The notes under the pieces: model-generated
What the model saw: the letters and a program-made list of their open reading frames with translations, nothing else
Database searches by the model: none
What the model was told of the DNA's origin: nothing
Translations under genes and position numbers: made by a program
Assembly: GCA_018433865.1 (NCBI GenBank)
Contig: JAHDQJ010000006.1
Span: 304,568 to 368,567, forward strand
Direction of reading: 5' to 3'
DNA length: 64,000 bases
Source of the DNA: Spirochaetales bacterium
Lineage (GTDB): Bacteria; Spirochaetota; Spirochaetia; Sphaerochaetales; Sphaerochaetaceae
Shown: in pieces, positions 55,432 to 62,790 of the stretch
Position numbering within the stretch: the first letter of the stretch is position 1
How the letters are laid out: each line of letters begins with the position of its first letter

Positions 55432-56898
55432 ATGGACACAAAAGAATTCTGGTTTGTTGTCGGAAGCCAACTGCTCTACGGAGATACGGTACTGAGGACC
55501 GTTGAAGCGCGTGCGAAGGAAATGGCGGGAGAGTTGTCCAGGACGCTCGGGTATCCGTTGGTCTACAAGGCAACGGTGAAGAGCGCTGATGAGATAGCCA
55601 ACATCGTGAAAGAGGCGAACTACACAGGAGCATGCTGCGGCCTTGTCACCTGGTGCCATACCTTCAGTCCGTCGAAAATGTGGATCAACGGTCTCCAAGC
55701 CCTGCAAAAACCATACTGCCATCTCGCGACCCAGTACAACAAGGAAATACCGAACGAAGAGATCGACATGGATTACATGAACCTGAATCAATCTGCACAC
55801 GGCGATCGCGAGCATGGCTTCATAGCTGCTCGCCTGAGGACGCCAAGAAAGGTGATCGCGGGGCATTGGAAAAATTCCGATGTCCAGAAACGCCTGGCGG
55901 ATTGGATGCGGGTTTGCGTGGGTGTCAAGGTGTCGAGGGAACTGAAAGTCATGCGCTTTGGGGACAACATGCGCGAGGTCGCCGTGACGGAGGGGGATAA
56001 GGTCGAGACACAGATCAAGCTCGGCTGGCAGGTGAACACCTGGGCGGTAGGCGATCTGGTGAAGGAGATCGATGCCGTCTCGGAACAAGAAGTGGACAGG
56101 CTGTATGCCGAGTACGAGGCTTCGTACGATATCGCGACGGACGATGTCGAAGCCATCAGGTATCAGGCCAGGGAAGAGCTTGCCATGAAACGGATGATGG
56201 ATGGCGAAGGATGCAAAGCCTTTTCCAACACATTCCAGGATCTGTACGGCATGCAGCAGCTTCCCGGTCTTGCGACCCAGCACCTCATGGCACAGGGCTA
56301 CGGCTATGGCGGAGAGGGCGATTGGAAAGTCTCGGCGATGACGGCAATCATGAAGTCGATGGGAGACCATGGCAACGGATCGTCGGCATTCATGGAGGAT
56401 TATACCTACCACCTCGCAGACGGCCAGGAATATTCTCTCGGAGCACACATGCTTGAAGTCTGTCCGAGCCTTGCTGCCACGAAACCTAGGATCGAGACTC
56501 ACTATCTTGGAATCGGGATGAACGCGAAGGATCCTGCCCGTCTGGTGTTCGAAGGGAAAACGGGTCCTGCCATCGTCGTGTCGCTGATCGACATGGGTGG
56601 GAGGATGCGGTTGATCGTTCAGGATATCGAAGCAGTGAAGCCGATCTTGCCGATGCCCAACCTGCCCGTTGCCAGGGTCATGTGGAAGGCGATGCCGAAC
56701 CTGACCACCGGCATCGAGTGCTGGATCATTGCAGGCGGGGCGCACCACACCGTGTTGAGCTACGATGTAAGTGCCGGGATGATGCGGGACTGGGCAAGGA
56801 TCATGGACATTGAGTTCGTCCACATCGACAGGAACACCACGGTCGAAAGTCTTGAGGATGAGCTTTTGCTCAAGGATCTTGTCTGGCGTCTCAAGTAA
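55432..56898 (+). CDS. araA: L-arabinose isomerase
   Basis: A 488-residue AraA converting L-arabinose to L-ribulose with Mn2+. FWFVVGSQLLYG at the start, CHTFSPSKMWINGL near residue 80, the metal/catalytic residues in FMEDYTYHL, GAHMLEVCPS and GGAHHTVLS are all present at normal spacing. The ATG at 55432 is eight bases from GAGGAG; 55426 is too close. AraB and AraD are not in the window. Regulated probably by the divergent AraR. Confidence 0.95.
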   Translation: MDTKEFWFVVGSQLLYGDTVLRTVEARAKEMAGELSRTLGYPLVYKATVKSADEIANIVKEANYTGACCGLVTWCHTFSPSKMWINGLQALQKPYCHLATQYNKEIPNEEIDMDYMNLNQSAHGDREHGFIAARLRTPRKVIAGHWKNSDVQKRLADWMRVCVGVKVSRELKVMRFGDNMREVAVTEGDKVETQIKLGWQVNTWAVGDLVKEIDAVSEQEVDRLYAEYEASYDIATDDVEAIRYQAREELAMKRMMDGEGCKAFSNTFQDLYGMQQLPGLATQHLMAQGYGYGGEGDWKVSAMTAIMKSMGDHGNGSSAFMEDYTYHLADGQEYSLGAHMLEVCPSLAATKPRIETHYLGIGMNAKDPARLVFEGKTGPAIVVSLIDMGGRMRLIVQDIEAVKPILPMPNLPVARVMWKAMPNLTTGIECWIIAGGAHHTVLSYDVSAGMMRDWARIMDIEFVHIDRNTTVESLEDELLLKDLVWRLK

Positions 56899-57426
56899 TC
56901 ACGGCCACAAGGAGCGAGAGAAGGTGCGGGTCCGGACATCTCGACATGCCGGATTCGTAGTTTCAGGCTGTCTCGCTCTTGATTCTTTGGGTCACCATGA
57001 ACTCTCGTGCGACAGGATGTTTGGATCCTGGTTCCTGATTACGTATCTGGCATCCGTCCTTTCGTAACCCAGAATCAAGATTATTCAGCTCGAGTCATTG
57101 AAGTCTGCTGCAGATGATTGCTCTGATACCTTCATTGAAGATTCACTTTTGGATCTGCAAAATTTTTTCTTTCATGATGGTGTGTACGTAAATCAAGCCC
57201 ACTTCATTTAAAAAAAGATAAGTTCGAGAGCATGCAACTTTCTTGCCTAAGATCAGGATTTGGTTACTGGGATGACGGGTTTGGTTATGATTTAGCAACT
57301 TGTTGCCGAGCAATTACAAAACATGCTAATAAATAGCTGATAATTCTTGACCGGTGTTGATCGGTGAAATAAGCTTGGTCCTGTGTTCATACATAGTCAT
57401 ATTTCTCAATCGGTTGGAGGCTGCTG
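56899..57426. other. intergenic region between araA and a lipoprotein gene
   Basis: About 530 bases without a gene, becoming AT-rich after 57080. It contains the short repeat at 56962-56998. A weak TTGACC (57347) lies before the lipoprotein gene. Confidence 0.4.
56962..56998. repeat. short dispersed repeat, copy 1
   Basis: TTCAGGCTGT, CTTGATT, TTTGGG and CACCAT in this order match the segment at 61041-61077 (about 30 of 38 positions). Probably remnants of a mobile-element end. Confidence 0.4.
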
Positions 57427-58104
57427 ATGATCAGGCCAGTTCGCAATACGTTTAGACTATTCCAGATCGCACTATTGGTAGCTATTCTGACCGTCTTGGC
57501 TGGTTGTTCCTCGCTTGAAGCCCTCAGGGATATCAATGAGAACCCTGATCATGTCCTTCGCGGGAATCCTGATAACACGGAGCATGTGCGCGAATATCTT
57601 CAAAAGATATTGCAGGATCCGGAAGACCGGGAAGTGAGAGCATATCATAGGCGGGCCTATTCTCCAGATAACAAGAAGAGTATATTTCTGTTCCATAGCT
57701 TCTATGTCTTTTTCCATGAAGGAGAATTTGAGCATACGCTCGTATTCACTGCCACTCCGAAGGGATCTGAGGTTGATGGGAATTGGATGCTGGATGCAGA
57801 TTCTGATTTGGACTCATTCCGGCTGTTCCTTGAGGGGGCAAATCCGTGGGAAGTAGAAGAATATGTTGATAAGAATGGAAATCCGACATTACATTTTAAA
57901 AATACTGTAACAAGCATCATTGAAAGAATTGACGCTGGATTTTCCTTCTTTGGTCCGGCAAGTGTAAGAAATTTACCTTGGTATCATATGCTCTGGGTTT
58001 CATTGGCTCCTCCTCCCATCATCTCATTGGTCACCGTTCTGCTTATGTCAGCCAAATCTGACAATTGTTCATCCGCTGTCCTTGAGACCATGCAATGGAA
58101 GTGA
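57427..58104 (+). CDS. lipoprotein of unknown function
   Basis: A 225-residue lipoprotein (signal ending TVLAGCSS). The mature part has a charged N-terminal third, an aromatic-rich middle (FLFHSFYVFFHEGEFEHTL) and a hydrophobic segment near residue 190-208 that may be a second membrane span. TGGAGG precedes the ATG. No family recognised; base composition is lower in GC than the arabinose genes, suggesting later acquisition. Confidence 0.6.
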   Translation: MIRPVRNTFRLFQIALLVAILTVLAGCSSLEALRDINENPDHVLRGNPDNTEHVREYLQKILQDPEDREVRAYHRRAYSPDNKKSIFLFHSFYVFFHEGEFEHTLVFTATPKGSEVDGNWMLDADSDLDSFRLFLEGANPWEVEEYVDKNGNPTLHFKNTVTSIIERIDAGFSFFGPASVRNLPWYHMLWVSLAPPPIISLVTVLLMSAKSDNCSSAVLETMQWK

Positions 58105-58317
58105 TTGTTCATGTCCTGAATATTTGACAGATCAAACTTGGCACATTTATCATTTTCAGATAATTCAACGTGTGGGTGTAGGAGCAGAATCTGTTGTAGC
58201 CGGGGCGGAAGGAACTGACTCGGAGGCGGGAACTGCCAAAGGGGTGTTTGTAGAGCTTGACGGGAGAAGCGATGCATGTTTCGAGTTTTGAAAAATACGC
58301 ATGGGCATGACATTTTT

Positions 58318-58401
58318 CCTGTACATCGATTTTCGATAAGCGGTCGCAGCGATAGAACACACCACTTTCAATCATCGTGACTGAATCAGGGATATCACCC
58401 G
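58318..58401 (-). pseudogene. LRR_5 (BspA-type) repeat remnant
   Basis: One leucine-rich unit is readable: DIPDSVTMIESGVFYRCDRL followed by SKIDV, close to the IPDSVTxIGxxAFxxCxxL pattern of BspA-like surface proteins. Neither a start with signal peptide nor further repeats are present, so this is a fragment. Confidence 0.5.
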
Positions 58402-58544
58402 GTCTCTTGCAAAGAGAAATGTCCACATGGTTGATTCCTGGGATAGTTGTTCATCCACTGCTGGATTTGCTTGACCTGAAGATGCCTGACGGATACGAAA
58501 TCGATTCCTTTCGGTAGGAATCTCCTGATGATGGTTCTTCTCCT
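58384..58544 (-). pseudogene. IS30-family transposase C-terminal remnant
   Basis: Read leftward the frame gives RRRTIIRRFLPKGIDF and then QIQQWMNNYPR, matching the end of IS30 transposases (I-R-x-F/Y-L-P-K-G-T-D-F ... W-x-N-x-x-P-R). After the Arg the usual GxxTP continuation is lost. No other part of the transposase or terminal inverted repeats is seen. Confidence 0.5.
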
Positions 58545-58574
58545 GTATTGGACACACAAGGCAGGAGTTTTCGA

Positions 58575-59015
58575 CTAGTGTGTCTTCTTTTGCCCTCGGG
58601 TGTTCATTGATGTGCGGTACATGATGAAACGATTGACACAGTATTCGGTGACCAGGTTGACCACCATGGTTCCTCCCAGCACAAGGTAGTCGGAAAAACC
58701 TTGGTGCACCAAAGCATCACCCCACCACGTGGACAGGGGTGTGAAAAGCGCATAGTAGATACCCAGCTGCAGCATGGCTTTGGGGATGTTGTTTGCACTC
58801 TTGAACGTAAAACGCCTGTTGACGGTGAAATTATAGAGGACACTGGCTATGAGGGCACTCAGGTAACTCGGCCAATAGGGCAGATGCAAGATTTCTTCAA
58901 GCACAGTGAACACCACAACTTGGATGATTCCCGCACTGATGGAAAAGAGTACGAACTTCCCGATTTGAACGAGATTTTCCTGTGTGCTCAATACGGCTGT
59001 ACCTTTGGTTTCCAT
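58575..59015 (-). CDS. GtrA-family membrane protein
   Basis: A 146-residue protein with four membrane helices, the GtrA/DPMS flippase family that helps translocate lipid-linked sugars. KFVLFSISAGIIQVVVFTVL starts helix 1, and NFTVNRRFTF and YCVNRFIMY carry the conserved NxxxxRxxxF-type motifs. AAAAGGA six bases before the ATG at 59015 sets the start. A good promoter lies upstream. No glycosyltransferase partner is adjacent. Confidence 0.85.
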   Translation of the reverse strand: METKGTAVLSTQENLVQIGKFVLFSISAGIIQVVVFTVLEEILHLPYWPSYLSALIASVLYNFTVNRRFTFKSANNIPKAMLQLGIYYALFTPLSTWWGDALVHQGFSDYLVLGGTMVVNLVTEYCVNRFIMYRTSMNTRGQKKTH

Positions 59016-59048
59016 GCGTGGTCCTTTTATTGGAGAGTCCAGACACTG

Positions 59049-59076
59049 AGTATAGCTTGTTTGCACGTCGCGTCAA
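59049..59076 (-). promoter_or_regulatory. promoter of the gtrA-like gene
   Basis: On the minus strand TTGACG (59076-59071), 16 bases, TATACT (59054-59049), about 35 bases before the start codon. The 315-base gap to the next gene shows nothing else. Confidence 0.65.
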
Positions 59077-59330
59077 GGGACTCAGATACAGAAGACCGTA
59101 TCGTCGAAGACTTCAGTTGATGAATCATGAACGAGCGATGGTTGGTGATCCTCATCAATTCATCGCTTCTTACGTTGGATCTTGCAAAGCAATGTGTCTT
59201 TGAGTGTTGTAATGCTGAAGGAAGGTACATCGCTAAAATGGGATGGCCATGAACCATGCTCCGAGGTCTGGCAGTTCCGCTTGATTGTTCCGGTGCTGAC
59301 TGTACCCGATCCCATGTAAGCCTCCTGTGT

Positions 59331-59852
59331 TCAGGATTGGGACTGTGTGGCAGGGATTTGAGTCATAACCAAGTCATGGAAGCTGATCACAGTACAACCT
59401 TGACTTTCATAATACCGCGACATCTCATCCAGTTTTCGTGTGTCGTAACTGGTTATGCAATCTGATAGGACCTTTACACCATATCCTGCTTTGCACATGT
59501 TGTAGCAGGTTGATTTGACGCAAGCGACGGCATCCGCTCCTGCTATGAAGAACTCACGGATTTTATGGTCCTTGATGAAACCAGCAAACGCTTCCGAACT
59601 CAATGCATTTCCTTTGTACTTCGTAAACACATGCTCTGACACAATGTGCAAGTCCGGCACGAACTCAGCCCCACGCGTTCCATGTTTGAAGGTTCTTGTT
59701 CCTTCTGATACATTTTCATGGCGTATGTACACCACAAACAAATTCGTCGCAACTGCCCAATCGATGGCGTTGTTGATGGTAGCGATGACATCCTTGTAGT
59801 TCTTCGTTATGTCATTTTGGATGTCGATGATTGCCAAAGCTTTCTTGTGCAT
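59331..59852 (-). CDS. isochorismatase/nicotinamidase-family cysteine hydrolase
   Basis: A 173-residue hydrolase. The Asp-Lys-Cys triad is visible: Asp in LAIIDIQND near residue 11, Lys in FTKYKGNA near 80, Cys in AGADAVACVKSTCYNM near 113. The family hydrolyses amides such as nicotinamide or carbamoyl compounds. GGAGG seven bases before the ATG at 59852 sets the start; the ATG at 59858 is too near. Divergent from a WYL regulator around a perfect inverted repeat, so probably its regulated target. Confidence 0.85.
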   Translation of the reverse strand: MHKKALAIIDIQNDITKNYKDVIATINNAIDWAVATNLFVVYIRHENVSEGTRTFKHGTRGAEFVPDLHIVSEHVFTKYKGNALSSEAFAGFIKDHKIREFFIAGADAVACVKSTCYNMCKAGYGVKVLSDCITSYDTRKLDEMSRYYESQGCTVISFHDLVMTQIPATQSQS

Positions 59853-59900
59853 ACTCATTCCTCCCGATGGATTGTCTTGTGTTCTGCTTCAGTGTACAGT

Positions 59901-59932
59901 CCAATTGTTGACATCAGTATGGCAACAATTGG
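59901..59932. promoter_or_regulatory. operator between the hydrolase and WYL regulator genes
   Basis: CCAATTGTTG (59901-59910) and CAACAATTGG (59923-59932): a perfect 10-bp inverted repeat with a 12-base gap. A TTGACA hexamer (59908-59913) overlaps it on the plus strand. Confidence 0.65.
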
Positions 59933-59964
59933 AAATGTTCGGAATATTTGGAAGGAACTCTCAG

Positions 59965-60894
59965 ATGAAGATTGACAGGCTTGTAAGTATCATCATGATA
60001 CTCCTGGACAAACAGCGAATAGGGGCACACCAGTTGGCAACTATGTTTGAGGTATCACTGCGTACCATCTATCGAGACGTTGAATCTATCAACAGGGCGG
60101 GTATTCCTGTTCTCTCAACACCGGGGGTGGGCGGCGGTTTTGAGATCATGCAGGGATACAAGATAGATAGAAAGGTGTTTTCGACCTCGGACCTTTCGGC
60201 CATCCTGATGGGGCTTTCCAGTCTGTCCGCCATGGTACGGGGCGATGAAGTGGTGAATGCCCTTGCGAAGGTAAAGAGTTTCATTCCCGCCGAAACAGCA
60301 AAAGACATCACCCTGAAAACCAATCAGATCCACATCGACCTCAGTCCATGGATGGGCAACAAGAACATACCAGTGAATCTGGAATTGATCCGAACAGCGT
60401 TGCAGGAGAGCAAACTGCTATCGTTTGAGTATATTGACCACCATGGAAACAGAACCTCACGAACAGCCGAGCCCTACCAGCTTGTATTGAAAAACAGTCA
60501 TTGGTACTGGCAAGGGTACTGCCGTTTCAGGAATGACTTTCGCTTGTTCAAACTTTCCCGCACTACAAAGCTACAAATTAAGGAGGAGAGCTTCGCTGTG
60601 CGGGAGAATCCTAAACCCCAGCTGGATATCTCCGATATGGTGGAATCCCTGCAAACATACATCACCATTCGAATTCATAAATCTGTCATGGACAGGGTGC
60701 TTGAATACTGCACGTATGATCACTTCTCCCCAGACGGTGATGGGCATTACCTTGTCAGCTTTCCCTTCATAGAGAATGACTACCATTACGACATTCTTTT
60801 CAGTTTGGGAAAGAACTGCGAATGCTTGGAGCCGCTTCGTATTCGGGATGAGATGAAACGGCGGATACACGCGATGGCAGCCTTATATGCATAA
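59965..60894 (+). CDS. YafY-type regulator (HTH plus WYL domain)
   Basis: A 309-residue regulator. The N-terminal HTH_11 is clear (RIGAHQLATMFEVSLRTIYR, then DVESINRAGIPV), the WYL ligand domain spans about residues 135-225 (SFEYIDHHGNRTSRTAEPYQ ... WYWQGYCRFRNDFRLFKLSR), and a WCX C-terminal extension follows. The ATG at 59965 is chosen because the N-terminus then begins right at the HTH and AAGGA lies upstream. WYL domains sense nucleotides or small ligands. Confidence 0.87.
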   Translation: MKIDRLVSIIMILLDKQRIGAHQLATMFEVSLRTIYRDVESINRAGIPVLSTPGVGGGFEIMQGYKIDRKVFSTSDLSAILMGLSSLSAMVRGDEVVNALAKVKSFIPAETAKDITLKTNQIHIDLSPWMGNKNIPVNLELIRTALQESKLLSFEYIDHHGNRTSRTAEPYQLVLKNSHWYWQGYCRFRNDFRLFKLSRTTKLQIKEESFAVRENPKPQLDISDMVESLQTYITIRIHKSVMDRVLEYCTYDHFSPDGDGHYLVSFPFIENDYHYDILFSLGKNCECLEPLRIRDEMKRRIHAMAALYA

Positions 60895-61040
60895 GATACG
60901 CGGGAAGGCAATGCATCCTTGGGATTCCCCATCTTCCAGAAAATGATGCAGTAGTGGAGATCCCGACAGCCGGACCGAATTGCATGGGGTGTTGAGGTGG
61001 ACTACACTTTGAGGAAATGGCTTGAGGGCCCCACCTACAC

Positions 61041-61077
61041 TTCAGGCTGTTTTTGGTCTTGATTTTTGGGCTCATCA
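61041..61077. repeat. short dispersed repeat, copy 2
   Basis: Matches the segment at 56962-56998 (TTCAGGCTGT, CTTGATT, TTTGGG, CAT). Lies between the WYL regulator and the Fic gene. Confidence 0.4.
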
Positions 61078-61094
61078 TACTTCTCCCGCGGGGA

Positions 61095-61129
61095 TTGACT
61101 TGCTCCCAAAATAGAGTATCCTGTGGGAG
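61095..61129 (+). promoter_or_regulatory. fic promoter with inverted TGGGAG operator
   Basis: TTGACT (61095-61100), 16 bases, TATCCT (61117-61122). CTCCCA (61103-61108) and TGGGAG (61124-61129) bracket the -10 box as an inverted pair. Confidence 0.5.
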
Positions 61130-61152
61130 AAAAAAATGCAGGTAGGAGACAG

Positions 61153-62208
61153 ATGCGCGTATTCGACTACAGCAAATTGAGTGAAAGCTCGTGGGATGCC
61201 GAGGTCATCTCATTCGTCGCGCAGATACGCGAGCACAAGGGCAGGCAGGAGCTGTACCTCAGGCAGAAGCCGGTTGAGTTGGAACGCCTCATCGAGGTGG
61301 CGAAAATCCAGAGCACCGACAGCTCGAACAGGATCGAGGGCATCGGGACCTCTAACGCCCGAATGAAGCAATTGGTGGAGGATAGAACCACACCGCGAAC
61401 CCGTGACGAGCAGGAGATAGTCGGCTACCGCGATGTGCTGAACACGATCCGCGAGAGCTTCAAGCATATCCCGCTCAAGGGCTCCGTCATCCTTCAGCTA
61501 CATCAGGACCTGCTTTCTTATACCGACAAGACGTTCGGGGGGAAGTTCAAGAACACCCAGAATTACATCAACGAGATCCATGTTGACGGCAGTTCCTTCG
61601 TCCGGTTCACTCCGCTCGAACCGTTCGAGACACCGATGGCGGTGGAGGCAATCTGCACAAGCTATCATGAAGCCCTTGCGAAACAAGTGGTTGATCCGTT
61701 GATCTTGATCCCGATCTTCATCTGCGACTTCTTGTGCATCCATCCGTTCAATGACGGCAATGGACGCATCAGCCGTCTGCTCACCACGCTATTGCTGTAT
61801 CAGAGCGGCTTCATGGTGGGAAAGTACATCAGCATCGAGCAGAATATCGAAAGAACGAAGGAAACATACTACGACGTATTGGGGACGGTCTCCAACGGAT
61901 GGCAAGAGGGTAGGAACGATTACACTTCCTTCATCAAGTATTTCCTCGGCATCATCTTGAGCTGTTATCGGGACCTTGAAGACCGTTTGGGTGCAGTTGA
62001 CCGCAAGAGCTCCCCGTATGAGATCGTGCGCAAGGCTGTGGACAATACCTTGGGAGTGTTCACCAAGGCACAGATCCTTGAGCGCTGCCCGAGCATCGGA
62101 AGCTCCTCGGTGGAGGCCGCGCTCAAGCGGCTCAAGGATGAGGGGCATATCCTCAGCCAAGGCAAGGGCAGGAGCACCACTTACGTGAGGAATCCTGATC
62201 ACACATAA
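61153..62208 (+). CDS. Fic-family protein with C-terminal winged helix
   Basis: A 351-residue Fic protein, normally an AMP-transferase acting on proteins. An inhibitory-helix motif STDSSNRIEGI near residue 55-65 (S/TxxxEG type) precedes the Fic core HPFNDGNGRISRLL near 195. The last ~60 residues form a winged helix (SSSVEAALKRLKDEGHILSQ, then GRSTTYVR), which could bind DNA. The ATG at 61153 follows GGTAGGAGA. TGGGAGA motifs flank the gene, suggesting self-control. Confidence 0.85.
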   Translation: MRVFDYSKLSESSWDAEVISFVAQIREHKGRQELYLRQKPVELERLIEVAKIQSTDSSNRIEGIGTSNARMKQLVEDRTTPRTRDEQEIVGYRDVLNTIRESFKHIPLKGSVILQLHQDLLSYTDKTFGGKFKNTQNYINEIHVDGSSFVRFTPLEPFETPMAVEAICTSYHEALAKQVVDPLILIPIFICDFLCIHPFNDGNGRISRLLTTLLLYQSGFMVGKYISIEQNIERTKETYYDVLGTVSNGWQEGRNDYTSFIKYFLGIILSCYRDLEDRLGAVDRKSSPYEIVRKAVDNTLGVFTKAQILERCPSIGSSSVEAALKRLKDEGHILSQGKGRSTTYVRNPDHT

Positions 62209-62257
62209 TCTCCCACAGAAATGATTCCATGGGAGATAATTGACTCTCGTGGGAGAA
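62209..62257. repeat. TGGGAGA-type repeats downstream of fic
   Basis: TCTCCCACAG (62209-62218) is the exact inverse of CTGTGGGAGA at 61121-61130 upstream of the gene; two more copies, TGGGAGA (62230-62236) and GTGGGAGAA (62249-62257), follow. Confidence 0.6.
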
Positions 62258-62790
62258 TCTGTCGGGTTCACGGAACCCTCACCAGCACCAATGCCTTCCG
62301 GTGCAGAAGATAGATATAATCCCAGCTGTAGTTCGACTGGGCTGCAACCTGGTCCTAGGCAAGTAAGGCAAGGTAGCGCATCTCCAGCAGTGTCTCACAT
62401 TCCATGCTGTTGACACTTTGATGCTATCGTAAAAGTAGACACGAAGTGGTGAAAAAGAAAAGTCTGTCAAAAGACGGTTTGCAATGGACTTCACCAACAA
62501 AAAGGAGTCTACTTTGAAAAACCTAAGTTGCGAAAAAATGTATGCTATGTCTACTTTTGGAAAAACAGAACAAGATAAAAAAAATGTGTATGGCTACTTT
62601 CAAAAACTAAAAATACAATTAAATACTTTTAGTGTCAATTTTTTTGACAGGTACAAACGTCGTGTTGAGGTTATAGAATCTGTCGGGGTAAAATATCCGA
62701 AACAATCGGATTGTAAGTTCCCAATCTGTCGGATTGGAGTTGAGCAATCCAAGTGTTCATGGTATGGTGGACGATAAGGAACTGTGATGG
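62258..62790. other. AT-rich region with AATCTGTCGG repeats before the ATPase gene
   Basis: No convincing gene; a 97-codon AT-rich frame at 62484-62777 has no ribosome site or recognisable product. AATCTGTCGG occurs at 62256-62265, 62677-62686 and 62723-62732. TGTCAA-TTTTT-TTGACA (62633-62649) is an inverted repeat. TTGAGG (62665-62670) and TAAAAT (62689-62694), 18 bases apart, may be the promoter of the ATPase gene. Confidence 0.45.

Noticed and set aside
55411..56823. 470-codon frame antisense to araA
   Set aside because: AraA is intact on the plus strand with all catalytic residues; the reverse frame is a shadow.
62484..62777. 97-codon AT-rich frame before the ATPase gene
   Set aside because: No ribosome site, no recognisable product, and it runs through the promoter-like repeats; compositional artefact more likely.
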